Source: Chelativorans alearensis
Lineage (GTDB): Bacteria > Pseudomonadota > Alphaproteobacteria > Rhizobiales > Rhizobiaceae
NCBI RefSeq assembly: GCF_010993735.1
Contig: NZ_WQNI01000003.1
Coordinates: forward strand, 349,906-413,905
Length of the DNA stretch: 64,000 nucleotides
Direction of reading: 5' to 3'
The notes beneath the pieces are model-generated. The model was not told where the DNA came from, made no database searches, and saw only the letters and a program-made list of their open reading frames with translations. Positions 31,524 through 40,348 of this stretch are shown here, piece after piece. A program made the translations under genes and the position numbers. Numbering within the stretch: position 1 is the first letter of the stretch; every line of letters begins with the position of its first letter.

Positions 31524-32912
31524 TCAGTTCACTCCCGCTTCGATCACCGTCTCGGCGAAGCGCTCGAAGACGGCTCGGTGCTTGTCCACGTCGGCATCCT
31601 CGGTGGCCGGGCACATCAGGAACATGGTGTGGAAGGGTGTAACGAGAATGCCTTCGTTCATGTAGAACGCGTGAAGAAGCGTCTCCAGATCGCCGCGCCG
31701 CGTGGCGATCACCTCCGCGCCGTTCAGCGGTGGGCGAGGGGAGAACATGATCTCCACCCGGGCGCCGATCTGCGTGACATGCCAGGCCAGGGCGTGATGT
31801 GAGATGACCAAGCGGGCCGCTTTCGCCAGCCGATCGGCGCGCCCGATCATTTTCGCATAGTTCTCCGGCGTCAGAATTTCCTCCATCACCGCGCGCATGG
31901 TGGCGACGGTCAGGGCGTTGCCCGCCAGCGTACCGCCGATGCCGAAATGGGCCGACTGCCGTTGGCGCGGATTGACGTGCGGCACCTCTTTCCAGAGCCG
32001 ACCGGCGGTCTTCTCGCTGACGCCGAAGATACCGGCTGGAATACCGCCCGCGATAGCCTTGCCGGCGACGAAGATGTCGGGCTCCAACCCATACAGCCTC
32101 GTATAGCCGCCCGGCCCGCAGGAAAGCGTGTGCGTTTCGTCGATGATGAGCACAGTGCCGGTGCGCCGCGTCGCCTCGCGCACGGCATCGTGGAAACCCT
32201 CGGCGACCGGGATCATGCCGAAATTGGTCATCAGCGGTTCCATCAGGACGCAGGCCACGTCCTCTGCCGCCAGCGCCTCTTCCAGCGCGTCCACATCGTT
32301 GAACTCGACGACCTTCGACACGCGCTCGTGGTCGACGCCATTGGGATGGATCATGTTGCGCATCTGCATCCGGCCGTTGCGCAGTTCGACATGCGCCTCG
32401 TCGACGCCGCCGTGATAGCAGCCGGAAAACACCAGCACCTTGTCGCGCCCGGTGATCATGCGCGCGATGCGGATGGCGCCGCGATTGGCGTCGGTGGCGG
32501 AGGTGGTCAGCGTCCAGTAGGGCAGGCCGAAGCGCCGCGCAAGTTCCTCGCCGACCCAGAGGCTGTCCTGCGTCGGCATCATGTGGGTGGTGCCGCGTTG
32601 CAGCTGTCGTGTGGCGGCGCGGGTTATGGCTTCCGGTGCATGGCCGCACATGCCGCCGGTGTCGCCAAGGCAGAAATCGACATAGTCGTTCCCGTCGATG
32701 TCGCGCGCATGGCAGCCCCGCGCCTCCTCGACATAGATCGGGAAGCCGCCGGCCCAGCGCCGCATCCAGTGCGACGGCCCGCCATAGAGGAAATGCTTGC
32801 GCCCGCGCGCCCAGGCCTTGGCCGAGCGCGGATGCGTTTCGGCAAATCGCGCCTGCTCCACGTCGATCAACTTGTCGATAGTCTGCGAAACGGTGCCGTC
32901 GGTCGCGTTCAT
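31524..32912 (-). CDS. Class III aminotransferase, glutamate-1-semialdehyde-aminomutase-like
   Basis: A 462-residue PLP enzyme of the class III family. The PLP lysine is in VAGKAIAGGIPAG (about residue 284); the Asp in IIDETHTL binds the pyridine nitrogen; and the phosphate-binding region is TTSATDANRGAIRIAR. The TSATDAN region and GYHGGVDE-like GCYHGGVDE are closer to glutamate-1-semialdehyde 2,1-aminomutase relatives than to omega-transaminases. Start at 32912 overlaps the aldehyde dehydrogenase stop (ATGA). In a catabolic operon it most likely removes an amino group from an imported amine or amino acid; the substrate cannot be deduced. Confidence 0.88.
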   Translation of the reverse strand: MNATDGTVSQTIDKLIDVEQARFAETHPRSAKAWARGRKHFLYGGPSHWMRRWAGGFPIYVEEARGCHARDIDGNDYVDFCLGDTGGMCGHAPEAITRAATRQLQRGTTHMMPTQDSLWVGEELARRFGLPYWTLTTSATDANRGAIRIARMITGRDKVLVFSGCYHGGVDEAHVELRNGRMQMRNMIHPNGVDHERVSKVVEFNDVDALEEALAAEDVACVLMEPLMTNFGMIPVAEGFHDAVREATRRTGTVLIIDETHTLSCGPGGYTRLYGLEPDIFVAGKAIAGGIPAGIFGVSEKTAGRLWKEVPHVNPRQRQSAHFGIGGTLAGNALTVATMRAVMEEILTPENYAKMIGRADRLAKAARLVISHHALAWHVTQIGARVEIMFSPRPPLNGAEVIATRRGDLETLLHAFYMNEGILVTPFHTMFLMCPATEDADVDKHRAVFERFAETVIEAGVN

Positions 32913-34399
32913 GAGAGCGAAATCCATGCGGTCTTGAGGTCGGTGTACTTGTCGAGGGCATGCAGCGACTTGTCGTGACCGTTGCCGGATTGCTTAACAC
33001 CGCCGAGCGGCACGGTGACGTCGGCGCCGCCATAGGTGTTGACGTGCACCACGCCCGCCCGGATTTCCCGGACCATGCGGTGAGCGCGGGAAAGGTTCGC
33101 GGTCCAGACGGCGGAGGCGAGCCCGTAGGTCGTCGCATTGGCGATGCGGATCGCCTCCGCCTCGTCGTTGAAAGGCATGACCGCAAGCACCGGCCCGAAC
33201 ACCTCCTCGCACGCCAGCGTCATGTCAGGGCTCACGGCATCGAAGACGGTCGGTGTCATATAGAAGCCGCCGGTCTCTTCAAGGATGCGCTCGCCGCCGG
33301 TTTTCAGCCTGGCGCCTTCCGAAACGGCCCTGTCCACATGAGACAAGGTCTTGGTCAACTGTTCGGCGCTGTTGATCGCTCCCGCCTCGGTGGCCATGTC
33401 GAGTGGATCGCCGACCTTTATCTTGGTGGCGATCGCGGCGACCCGTTCGGCGAATGCCTCATGAATCGAGTGTTCGACCAGCAGCCGCGAACCTGCCACG
33501 CAGACCTGGCCGGAATTTCGGAAGATGCCGAAGGCGGCAACCCTTGCCGCCCGATCCAAATCCGGCGCGTCCGCAAAGACGATATTGGGCGATTTTCCGC
33601 CAAGCTCCAGATAGACGCGCTTCAGGTTCGAACGGGCGGAATACTCAAGCAGCCGGCGCCCGACGCCACCCGAGCCGGTAAAGGCCAGCACGTCGACATC
33701 CATATGCAGCCCCAGCGCTTCGCCGGCGACCGCGCCGCGGCCGGTGACGACGTTGAAGACTCCTTCCGGTAGTCCTGCCTCGGCGCAAAGCTCAGCGAGA
33801 CGCAGAAGCGTGAGGGAGGCGGTTTCCGCCGGCTTCAGAACGACCGAGTTCCCGGCGGCGAGCGCCGGAGCGACCTTCCAGGCGCCGATCATCAGCGGGA
33901 AGTTCCACGGTACGATGGCGCCCACGACGCCAACAGGCTCGCGGTGGACGAGGCCGAGCACATTCTCCACCGTCGGCGCGATCTCGCCACAGACCTTGTC
34001 GATCGCCTCCGCGTAGTAGCGGAAGGTGTCGGCGCAACTTCCCGGCTCCGCCTTCAGCGCCATGGCGATCTCGGTGCCGTTGTCGCGCACGCCTAGAACA
34101 GCGAGTTCGAGCGCATGCTTCTCGATCAGATTGGCGATGCGGTGCATCACCTTCTTGCGCTCGGTGGGTGCCGCACGCGACCAGGCGCCCTTGTCGAAGG
34201 CCTTCCGCGCCGAGCGGACGGCACGATCCACATCTGAAGCGCCGGCATCTGCGACGGTGGTGAGTCGGCTGCCGTCGATAGGAGAGATGACGTCGAATGT
34301 TCCACCGGCTTCCGCTGCTTGCTGCTTGCCACCGATGAAGAGGCCCTGCGATGCAATTTCCTCCGTGCGAAGCCGGTCAATTGTTGCTTGGTCAGTCAT
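32909..34399 (-). CDS. NAD(P)-dependent aldehyde dehydrogenase
   Basis: A 496-residue ALDH. The catalytic Cys lies in SGQVCVAGS (about residue 300), the general-base Glu in LELGGKSPN (about 266), and the oxyanion Asn in IVPWNFPL (about 165). Overall it resembles the PuuC/betaine-aldehyde group. Length is normal. It lies between a TTT transporter and an aminotransferase with overlapping ends, so it would oxidise the aldehyde produced after deamination. Confidence 0.93.
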   Translation of the reverse strand: MTDQATIDRLRTEEIASQGLFIGGKQQAAEAGGTFDVISPIDGSRLTTVADAGASDVDRAVRSARKAFDKGAWSRAAPTERKKVMHRIANLIEKHALELAVLGVRDNGTEIAMALKAEPGSCADTFRYYAEAIDKVCGEIAPTVENVLGLVHREPVGVVGAIVPWNFPLMIGAWKVAPALAAGNSVVLKPAETASLTLLRLAELCAEAGLPEGVFNVVTGRGAVAGEALGLHMDVDVLAFTGSGGVGRRLLEYSARSNLKRVYLELGGKSPNIVFADAPDLDRAARVAAFGIFRNSGQVCVAGSRLLVEHSIHEAFAERVAAIATKIKVGDPLDMATEAGAINSAEQLTKTLSHVDRAVSEGARLKTGGERILEETGGFYMTPTVFDAVSPDMTLACEEVFGPVLAVMPFNDEAEAIRIANATTYGLASAVWTANLSRAHRMVREIRAGVVHVNTYGGADVTVPLGGVKQSGNGHDKSLHALDKYTDLKTAWISLS

Positions 34400-35891
34400 A
34401 TGCGGTCTCCGTTCGTTTCATTGCTCCGCGCTCTCGAAGAAGTGTCCAGACATGGATTAGGAGAACGAACACGATCACGGCGAATATGGCGCCCGCGATC
34501 GGCCGATCGATCCAGTCGAACGGTGATTGAATACGCGGCAGCGACGTACGGAAGCGCTCCTCCATGATGCGGCCCAGCACCATGCCAAGAATGATCGGCA
34601 CGATGGGCAGATTGAGACGTTTCAACACCAGGCCCAGCATACCGAAGACAGCGGCGACGACGCAGTCTGTCGCTGAATTGCGCAGCGAATAGACCCCGAC
34701 GAAGGACAGCGTCAGGATCGCCATGCCCAGAAAACGGTTCGGGATGGCGATCACCTTCAGCAGAGGCTTCGTCGCGATCATGAGGAAGGCGAGCGCAAGG
34801 AAGTTTAGGATCAGCAGGCACAGATAGAGCGCGAGCACGAAATCCATCGAATCGCGGAACAGCGTCGGCCCGGGAATGACGTTGTGGACGTAGAAGACCG
34901 ACAGCATCATCGCCGTCAGCGCCTCGCCCGGAATGCCAAGCGCCAGAAGCGGGATCATGGCAGCCGCCGGCACGGCGTTGTTGGCCCCCTCCGAGGCGAT
35001 CACACCCTCGGGAGCACCATGGCCGAAGCGTTCGGGAGTGGGGGAAATCTTCTGTGCGAGCGTGTAGGAGAGGAACTGGGCGGTGAACTCGCCGACACCC
35101 GGAATGATGCCCATGATTGTGCCGAAGCCCGCCGCGGATAGTACCACACGCGGAAAGCGGAAGACCTCACGCAGGCCGCGAAACAGTCCGCCGCTGATCT
35201 TTGGCGTGGCACCGTCGGAATCGCGGCCCGACAACAACACAAACGCCTGCGAGATGGCGAACAGGCCGAGCACTACCACGATTAGGTCGATGCCGGAGGT
35301 GAGCCAGGTCTGGCCGAAGGTGAAGCGCGACGAATAGCGCACCGGTTCCAGACCTATCGTTTGCAGGAAGATGCCGAAGGACAACAGCGCGCCGGCGGCC
35401 ATGTTCTGCCCCCGGTGCGCGATAACGACGAGGATCATGCCGAGCAGGCAAGCAAGGAAAATCTCGCGCGAGCCGAAGAGCGGCGCGACCTTGGCAAGAA
35501 ACGGCGCCAGAGCCATGAGGCAAATGACTGAGAAGACGCCGCCACAAAAGGAGGCTCCGTAGGCTAGCGAAAGCGCGCGCGCTCCCTCGCCCTTGCATGT
35601 CAGCGGATAGCCGTCATATGTCGTCAGCGCGTTGACTGGCGTGCCGGGCGTGTTGATCAGCACGGCGGGAATTGCACCGCCGAACATGGCCGAGCCATAG
35701 ATGCCGAGAAGCAGCGTCAGTCCGACGATCGGCTCCAGCGCGAAGGTTACGGGCAACAAGATGGCAATCGCTATGGCCGGACCAACACCTGGAATCGCCC
35801 CGATGAGGACACCGCCCAGCGAACCGATGACAAGCGCGGCGATGACGTCGAGACGCAGGAGGATATCAACGCTGGCGAGAAGCACGTCCAT
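34392..35891 (-). CDS. TTT transporter large membrane subunit (TctA family)
   Basis: A 499-residue TctA-type permease with about 12 helices, two halves each with the conserved signature: GVLIGAIPGVGPAIAIAILL near residue 27 and GFGTIMGIIPGVGEFTAQFL near residue 257. MFGGAIPAVLINTPGTPVNA is the usual substrate-pathway motif. With TctB and the TctC binding protein it imports carboxylates using the ion gradient. Overlaps the aldehyde dehydrogenase start by 8 bases. Confidence 0.95.
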   Translation of the reverse strand: MDVLLASVDILLRLDVIAALVIGSLGGVLIGAIPGVGPAIAIAILLPVTFALEPIVGLTLLLGIYGSAMFGGAIPAVLINTPGTPVNALTTYDGYPLTCKGEGARALSLAYGASFCGGVFSVICLMALAPFLAKVAPLFGSREIFLACLLGMILVVIAHRGQNMAAGALLSFGIFLQTIGLEPVRYSSRFTFGQTWLTSGIDLIVVVLGLFAISQAFVLLSGRDSDGATPKISGGLFRGLREVFRFPRVVLSAAGFGTIMGIIPGVGEFTAQFLSYTLAQKISPTPERFGHGAPEGVIASEGANNAVPAAAMIPLLALGIPGEALTAMMLSVFYVHNVIPGPTLFRDSMDFVLALYLCLLILNFLALAFLMIATKPLLKVIAIPNRFLGMAILTLSFVGVYSLRNSATDCVVAAVFGMLGLVLKRLNLPIVPIILGMVLGRIMEERFRTSLPRIQSPFDWIDRPIAGAIFAVIVFVLLIHVWTLLRERGAMKRTETAYD

Positions 35892-35903
35892 TTTCCGTGT
35901 CTC

Positions 35904-36461
35904 TCACAGATAAAGGATCATGAAATTACGCAGCGCCGGCGGCAGGTACTCGTAGACAGCCCCGCCCGGTATGCGCACGCCAAGAAGTGACTTGAAGACG
36001 ATAACGGTGACCGCCCCGGTCAACAGCGCGGCGAGGAAAATCTTCGCCGAGCGGTAGCCCAGCCGCAACGTCAGCGCTGCGGTGAATACGAGCGTGGTAG
36101 GAAGATAGCCCGTCAGGGGCACGAGCCAGACATAGGCCATGAACCACACGACATATTCCATAGCGCGCAGCCAAACTGCAATCTCGGCAAATGTACCGTC
36201 GCTGCTTGCCTGACGGTTGCGCCGCCAGGAGAACCACAGTTCCAGCGCGCCGAAAATGGTCATGGTGGTGATGGCTACGACCGGCCAGAAGGCCGGTTGC
36301 TTGACGAAGGGTACCCCCTTCGCCCATTCGGTCTGAGCCGGGATATTGGTCGCAAGGAACAGGGCCAAGATGAAAGCGGCAAGGCCGAAGACGATTTCCG
36401 CGCGATGGTGATGCGGTGCGGCCAACGCGGAGATGTGATGATGTTCAGGCTCGCCCGTCAT
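35904..36461 (-). CDS. TTT transporter small membrane subunit (TctB family)
   Basis: A 185-residue protein with four membrane helices (IVFGLAAFILALFLATNIPA, FWPVVAITTMTIFGALELWF, YVVWFMAYVWLVPLTGYLPT, KIFLAALLTGAVTVIVFKSL). This topology and its place between TctC and TctA identify TctB. The cytoplasmic N-terminus is His-rich (EPEHHHISALAAPHHHR), unusual for the family. ATG at 36461 with an AAGGGG site is preferred; an ATG at 36503 would add 14 residues. Confidence 0.85.
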   Translation of the reverse strand: MTGEPEHHHISALAAPHHHRAEIVFGLAAFILALFLATNIPAQTEWAKGVPFVKQPAFWPVVAITTMTIFGALELWFSWRRNRQASSDGTFAEIAVWLRAMEYVVWFMAYVWLVPLTGYLPTTLVFTAALTLRLGYRSAKIFLAALLTGAVTVIVFKSLLGVRIPGGAVYEYLPPALRNFMILYL

Positions 36462-36524
36462 CGTGAATCCCCTTGAGACGTCGAAGCGGTCGAATTGGCC
36501 CATTAATCGGGCCGCCGCACGCCG

Positions 36525-37469
36525 TCAGTTCTCCAGGATCGAGTTGATTGTCTGCACGGTTTCGAGGTCTGATCCGATCTGCGCGGCGGATTCCTCGGCG
36601 TCCTTCCAATAGATCTGGGCGCCGGTCTCCTCGGCGAATTTCTGCGCCCGCTCGCTGGCAATCGTCTCCTTCGCCACTGCAGCGATCTTCTCGCGCGCTT
36701 CGGTAGGCGTGTCCTTGTGCACGAATAAGCCATTCCACAAAGAGATATCGAGCGAAGGTTCGAGCTCGCTGACGGTTGGCGCGTCGGGCGCAGTCGCGAT
36801 GCGCTCCTCCGTCACCGAGGCGAGTACGGTGACCTCATCGAGGCACGGTAAGACGAGCTGCATCGTCGTGTTCATGACGTCGACATCGCCGGAGGCGAGC
36901 GTGTTGCAGTCGAGCGCATCGAAGGCAGCGTCCGAGGCGTAGGAGAAGCCCATCGTCTTGGCCAGCGCCAATGTCGCTTGGGTCGGCAGCAGCGGTCCGC
37001 CGAAATGGCCCAGCACCACGTCGTTCGACTTGGCGTAATCAGCGAGTTCTTCCATCGACTGATAAGGAGCATCCTTCGAGGTTACGATGACGAAGGGGTA
37101 GGTCAGAAAGATGCCGACTGGCTCGAAGGGATTTGGATTCAACTCGGGAATGCCAAGATCGGGACCGACCACCGGCACGCCGACGACAAAGGACCCAACC
37201 GTGTAACCGTCGGCGGGCGCGGTTGCGACCTCCACCGCACCGGGGAAGGGACCGCCCCCGCCGCCTGGTTTGTTCACGACGGCTGCCGGTTGGCCGTACT
37301 TGACCTGAAAGTCCTCGGCGATCATGCGTGTCAGGACATCTTCCAAGTCCCCGGGCGGGAACGGCACGACAAAGCTTACCGGCTTCTCCGGATAATCGGC
37401 CTTTGCTACGCCGAGGACTGCGAGAGCTAATGCTGCGCTCGTCAGAAAAGCGCCTATCAGTTTTCGCAT
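36525..37469 (-). CDS. TTT substrate-binding protein (TctC/Bug family)
   Basis: A 314-residue periplasmic binding protein with a signal peptide (MRKLIGAFLTSAALALAVLG, cleavage after AKA). The Bug-family start YPEKPVSFVVPFPPGD and GQPAAVVNKPGGGGG are recognisable. It is the first gene of the minus-strand catabolic operon and divergent from an IclR regulator, so the imported compound is probably the inducer of the cluster. Acidic residues at the pocket positions are not informative on the ligand. Confidence 0.93.
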   Translation of the reverse strand: MRKLIGAFLTSAALALAVLGVAKADYPEKPVSFVVPFPPGDLEDVLTRMIAEDFQVKYGQPAAVVNKPGGGGGPFPGAVEVATAPADGYTVGSFVVGVPVVGPDLGIPELNPNPFEPVGIFLTYPFVIVTSKDAPYQSMEELADYAKSNDVVLGHFGGPLLPTQATLALAKTMGFSYASDAAFDALDCNTLASGDVDVMNTTMQLVLPCLDEVTVLASVTEERIATAPDAPTVSELEPSLDISLWNGLFVHKDTPTEAREKIAAVAKETIASERAQKFAEETGAQIYWKDAEESAAQIGSDLETVQTINSILEN

Positions 37470-37525
37470 AATGTATCTCCTGTTGTGCAGGCGAGGAGCC
37501 CGCCTTCCCCATTCTAATGGTTCAT

Positions 37526-37548
37526 TATTTGAACTCTTATTTCAAATA
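37526..37548. promoter_or_regulatory. Dyad operator, probable IclR site
   Basis: TATTTGAA (37526-37533) and TTCAAATA (37541-37548) are perfect 8-bp arms with a 7-base spacer, midway between the divergent TctC and IclR genes. IclR-family operators often have this TTGAA/TTCAA form. It can control both transcripts. Confidence 0.6.
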
Positions 37549-37623
37549 TAGACTTGCAAACGAGCTGGCTTCCTGTCAACTTTAATCTATCATCGCAGCT
37601 TTAAATGTGACGAGGAGGGGTGC

Positions 37624-38400
37624 TTGAGCACCGTCGGCAAGGCGATTTCGCTGCTGGAACTCTTCACCATCGACGAGCCGGAACTGGGCCTCACGGAGAT
37701 CGCGCGCCGGTCGGGGTTCGATAAGGCAACCACGCGGCGGCTTCTGGTGTCGCTGGCGCGGCACGGCTTCGTGGAGCAGGACGCCGAGACCCGCCTCTAC
37801 CGGCTGGGCGCGGGCTTGACTCGTCTGGCGCGCATACGCGAGGCACGGTTTCCGATCCTCCAGACCGCGTTGCCCTTCATCCGCGAACTGGCGGCCGTGA
37901 CGGCTGAAACCTTGCATCTGTCGGAAGCCAGCAACGGTTCGCTGCTGACCGTGCATGTGGAGCATCCGGCGCGTGCCAACCGCGTCAATGTCAATGTCGG
38001 GGAATATCTGCCGCTGCACTCCACGGCTTCGGGCATCGCCTATCTGGCGCATGTGCGCGAAGCGGTGCTGAAGGCCGCGCTAGCTGGGCCGCTGGCTCCC
38101 TTTACCGCGCACACGGTTACCGATCCGACCGCAGTCCTGGACGCGATAGAGGCCGCCCGCAAGCGCGGATACTCCATCATGGACCAAGGCTATGAGGAGG
38201 GCGTCCATAGCGTCGCAGGAGCGATTCTGGGGGCCGACGGCTATGCGATCGGCACATTGGCGATCGCGGCGCCCGTTGTTCGCACTTCCAGGGCCGCGGC
38301 CGCCGAACGCGGCAAGGCCGTTGCCGCTGTCGCCCGCGAAATCAGCGAACGGCTCAACGGCGAAGGCTTCAATGTTCTCAAGAGCAGGGCTTTTGCATGA
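37624..38400 (+). CDS. IclR-family transcriptional regulator
   Basis: A 258-residue regulator: N-terminal winged helix (LGLTEIARRSGFDKATTRRL, then LARHGFVEQD) and a C-terminal effector-binding domain with LPLHSTASGIAYLA and the GIEEGVHSVAGAI-like YEEGVHSVAGAILG. The start is a TTG at 37624 after a GAGGAGG site. It is divergent from the TTT operon and overlaps the Tm-1-like gene, so it likely controls both halves of the cluster through the dyad at 37526-37548. Confidence 0.93.
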   Translation: MSTVGKAISLLELFTIDEPELGLTEIARRSGFDKATTRRLLVSLARHGFVEQDAETRLYRLGAGLTRLARIREARFPILQTALPFIRELAAVTAETLHLSEASNGSLLTVHVEHPARANRVNVNVGEYLPLHSTASGIAYLAHVREAVLKAALAGPLAPFTAHTVTDPTAVLDAIEAARKRGYSIMDQGYEEGVHSVAGAILGADGYAIGTLAIAAPVVRTSRAAAAERGKAVAAVAREISERLNGEGFNVLKSRAFA

Positions 38401-39674
38401 AGAGGGAGGTGGCAGACATGCAGCCACGGATCCTGATCGTCGGGACCGGTGACACCAAGGCTGATGAGCTGGATTTCATGCGGGCGAAGGTGCGTGAGGC
38501 GGGCGGTGTGCCCGTGATGCTGGACGTCAGCGTACTTGGCGACCCGCCCTATGCGCCGGAATACGACAAACATGCGGTCGCTGCCGCTGCCGATACCACA
38601 ATCCAGGCAATCATCGATTCGGGCGACGAAAACAGCGCCATGACACTGATGGCGGCCGGTGCTTCGCGCCTGGCGAAAGAAATCCATCGCCACGGCGAGA
38701 TCGACGGTGTCATTGCGCTCGGCGGCAGTATGGGCACCGACCTGGCACTGGATGTCGCCCTGGCGCTGCCGCTCGGCGTGCCCAAATTCGTGGTCTCCAC
38801 CATCGCCTATTCGCACCTCATTCCGCCAGAGCGTATCGCCGCGGACCTAATGATGATCCTGTGGGCCGGCGGGCTTTACGGGCTGAACTCTACTTGCAAG
38901 GCTGTGCTGTCGCAGGCCTGCGGCGCGGTGGTGGGCGCCGCGCGCGTGGGCGAGCAGCCGAGTCGGGAACGGCCGGTCGTCGCCATCAGTTCGCTGGGTA
39001 AGAGTTGCTTGAGCTATATGACGACCCTGAAGCCCGAGCTGGAAAAACGCGGCTACGAGGTCGTCATCTTTCACACGACGGGCATGGGCGGCCGGGCGCT
39101 GGAGGCGATTGCCGCGCAGCGCGACTTTGCCGCCGTCATGGATTTCAGCCTGCAGGAGCTGGCGAACCATCTGGCCGATTCAGTCGTCACCTCGGGAGCA
39201 GACCGGCTGGAAAATGCCGGTCGTACCGGAATCCCAATGATCGTTGCCCCGGGCGCCATCGATATGGTCGATTTTCCCACATGGCAGCCCGTGCCGGAGC
39301 GCTTTGCCAACCGGCCGTATCACGCGCACAATCGCCTGCTCGCCTCCGCTACCAGCGACGGAGAAGCACGGCGCGGCATCGCACGGGAGATCGGCGCAAA
39401 GCTGGCCTCCGCCAAGGGGGCGGCGGCCTTTATCCTGCCGGCGGGCGGTATCCAGGAATGGGATCAGGAGGGTGAGCCGCTCCATGAGCCGGAGGCGCTG
39501 GCTGCTTTTGCTGACGAGATGCGCCGTAGCGTGCCCGAGAATGTCAAACTGCACGAGATCCCGGAACACATCAATAGTCGGGCCTTCGTCGACAAGGCGC
39601 TTTCGATCTTCGATGCTTGGGTGGCGGAAGGCGTCGTCCCGCCCGGCGTGGTTGCAGAGGACGCAACGACATGA
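38397..39674 (+). CDS. Tm-1-like ATP-binding domain protein (UPF0261)
   Basis: A 425-residue Tm-1-like protein. The N-terminal half has RILIVGTGDTKADELDFM and GVIALGGSMGTDLALD; the C-terminal half has the metal/anion-binding type sequence VVAPGAIDMVDFPTWQPVPE and ILPAGGIQEWDQEGEPLHEP. The plant homologue Tm-1 binds a viral replicase and ATP, but bacterial members sit in catabolic operons and their reaction is unknown. Start forms an ATGA overlap with the IclR stop. It is followed by HAD and aminotransferase genes with no gaps, so a role in the same pathway is likely. Confidence 0.9.
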   Translation: MKREVADMQPRILIVGTGDTKADELDFMRAKVREAGGVPVMLDVSVLGDPPYAPEYDKHAVAAAADTTIQAIIDSGDENSAMTLMAAGASRLAKEIHRHGEIDGVIALGGSMGTDLALDVALALPLGVPKFVVSTIAYSHLIPPERIAADLMMILWAGGLYGLNSTCKAVLSQACGAVVGAARVGEQPSRERPVVAISSLGKSCLSYMTTLKPELEKRGYEVVIFHTTGMGGRALEAIAAQRDFAAVMDFSLQELANHLADSVVTSGADRLENAGRTGIPMIVAPGAIDMVDFPTWQPVPERFANRPYHAHNRLLASATSDGEARRGIAREIGAKLASAKGAAAFILPAGGIQEWDQEGEPLHEPEALAAFADEMRRSVPENVKLHEIPEHINSRAFVDKALSIFDAWVAEGVVPPGVVAEDATT

Positions 39675-40333
39675 CCCATCCGCAGGCCCTTGTCCTGGAT
39701 TTCGGCGGTGTGATCACGCGGACCCTGTTCGAGACGCATGACCTGACGGAGGAAGCGCTCGAGCTGCCCGCCGGCACGCTGGCGTGGCGCGGGCCCTTCG
39801 CGCCCGAGACGGATTCGCTCTGGCGGGCCATGCAGGCGGATGAGATCAGCGAACGCGATTATTGGCTGGCGCGCACGCGCGAGGTTGGAGATCTCGTTGG
39901 GGAAGACTGGGAGCGGATGGAGACCTTCGTCCAGCGTGCACGGGGTGCCGACCCGGAGGCCGTGATACGGCCGGAGGCCGAGCGCACTATCCGTGTTGCC
40001 CATGAGGCGGGCGTGCGTCTGGCCATTCTGTCGAATGAACTGGACCTCTTCTACGGCGCGGAATTCCGCCGTCGGCTCCCGCTGCTCTCGCTGTTCGATA
40101 CCATTGTCGACGCCACCTACACCGGCATCCTGAAGCCGGACCCGCGCGCCTACGCCTCCGTGATCACGACCCTCGGTCTGCCGGCCGCCGCCTGCGTCTT
40201 CGTCGACGACCAGCAACGCAACATCGAGGGAGCGACGGCCGCCGGGATGCGCACGGTCCATTTCGATGTCGGCGATCCGCGAGAATCATATTCCGAAGCG
40301 CTCGGCCATTTCGACCTTGCCTTCGAGCCATAA
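39671..40333 (+). CDS. HAD-superfamily hydrolase
   Basis: A 220-residue HAD-type hydrolase. Motif I is LDFGGVIT, with the nucleophile Asp but Gly-Gly in place of the second Asp, as in the DFGGV branch of HAD hydrolases. Motif II is ILSNE, the motif III lysine is in LKPDPRAY and motif IV is FVDDQQRNIEGA. ATG at 39671 overlaps the Tm-1-like stop (ATGA). It may be a small-molecule phosphatase of the pathway; no substrate can be assigned. Confidence 0.87.
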   Translation: MTHPQALVLDFGGVITRTLFETHDLTEEALELPAGTLAWRGPFAPETDSLWRAMQADEISERDYWLARTREVGDLVGEDWERMETFVQRARGADPEAVIRPEAERTIRVAHEAGVRLAILSNELDLFYGAEFRRRLPLLSLFDTIVDATYTGILKPDPRAYASVITTLGLPAAACVFVDDQQRNIEGATAAGMRTVHFDVGDPRESYSEALGHFDLAFEP

Positions 40334-40348
40334 CATACAGGAGCGAAC

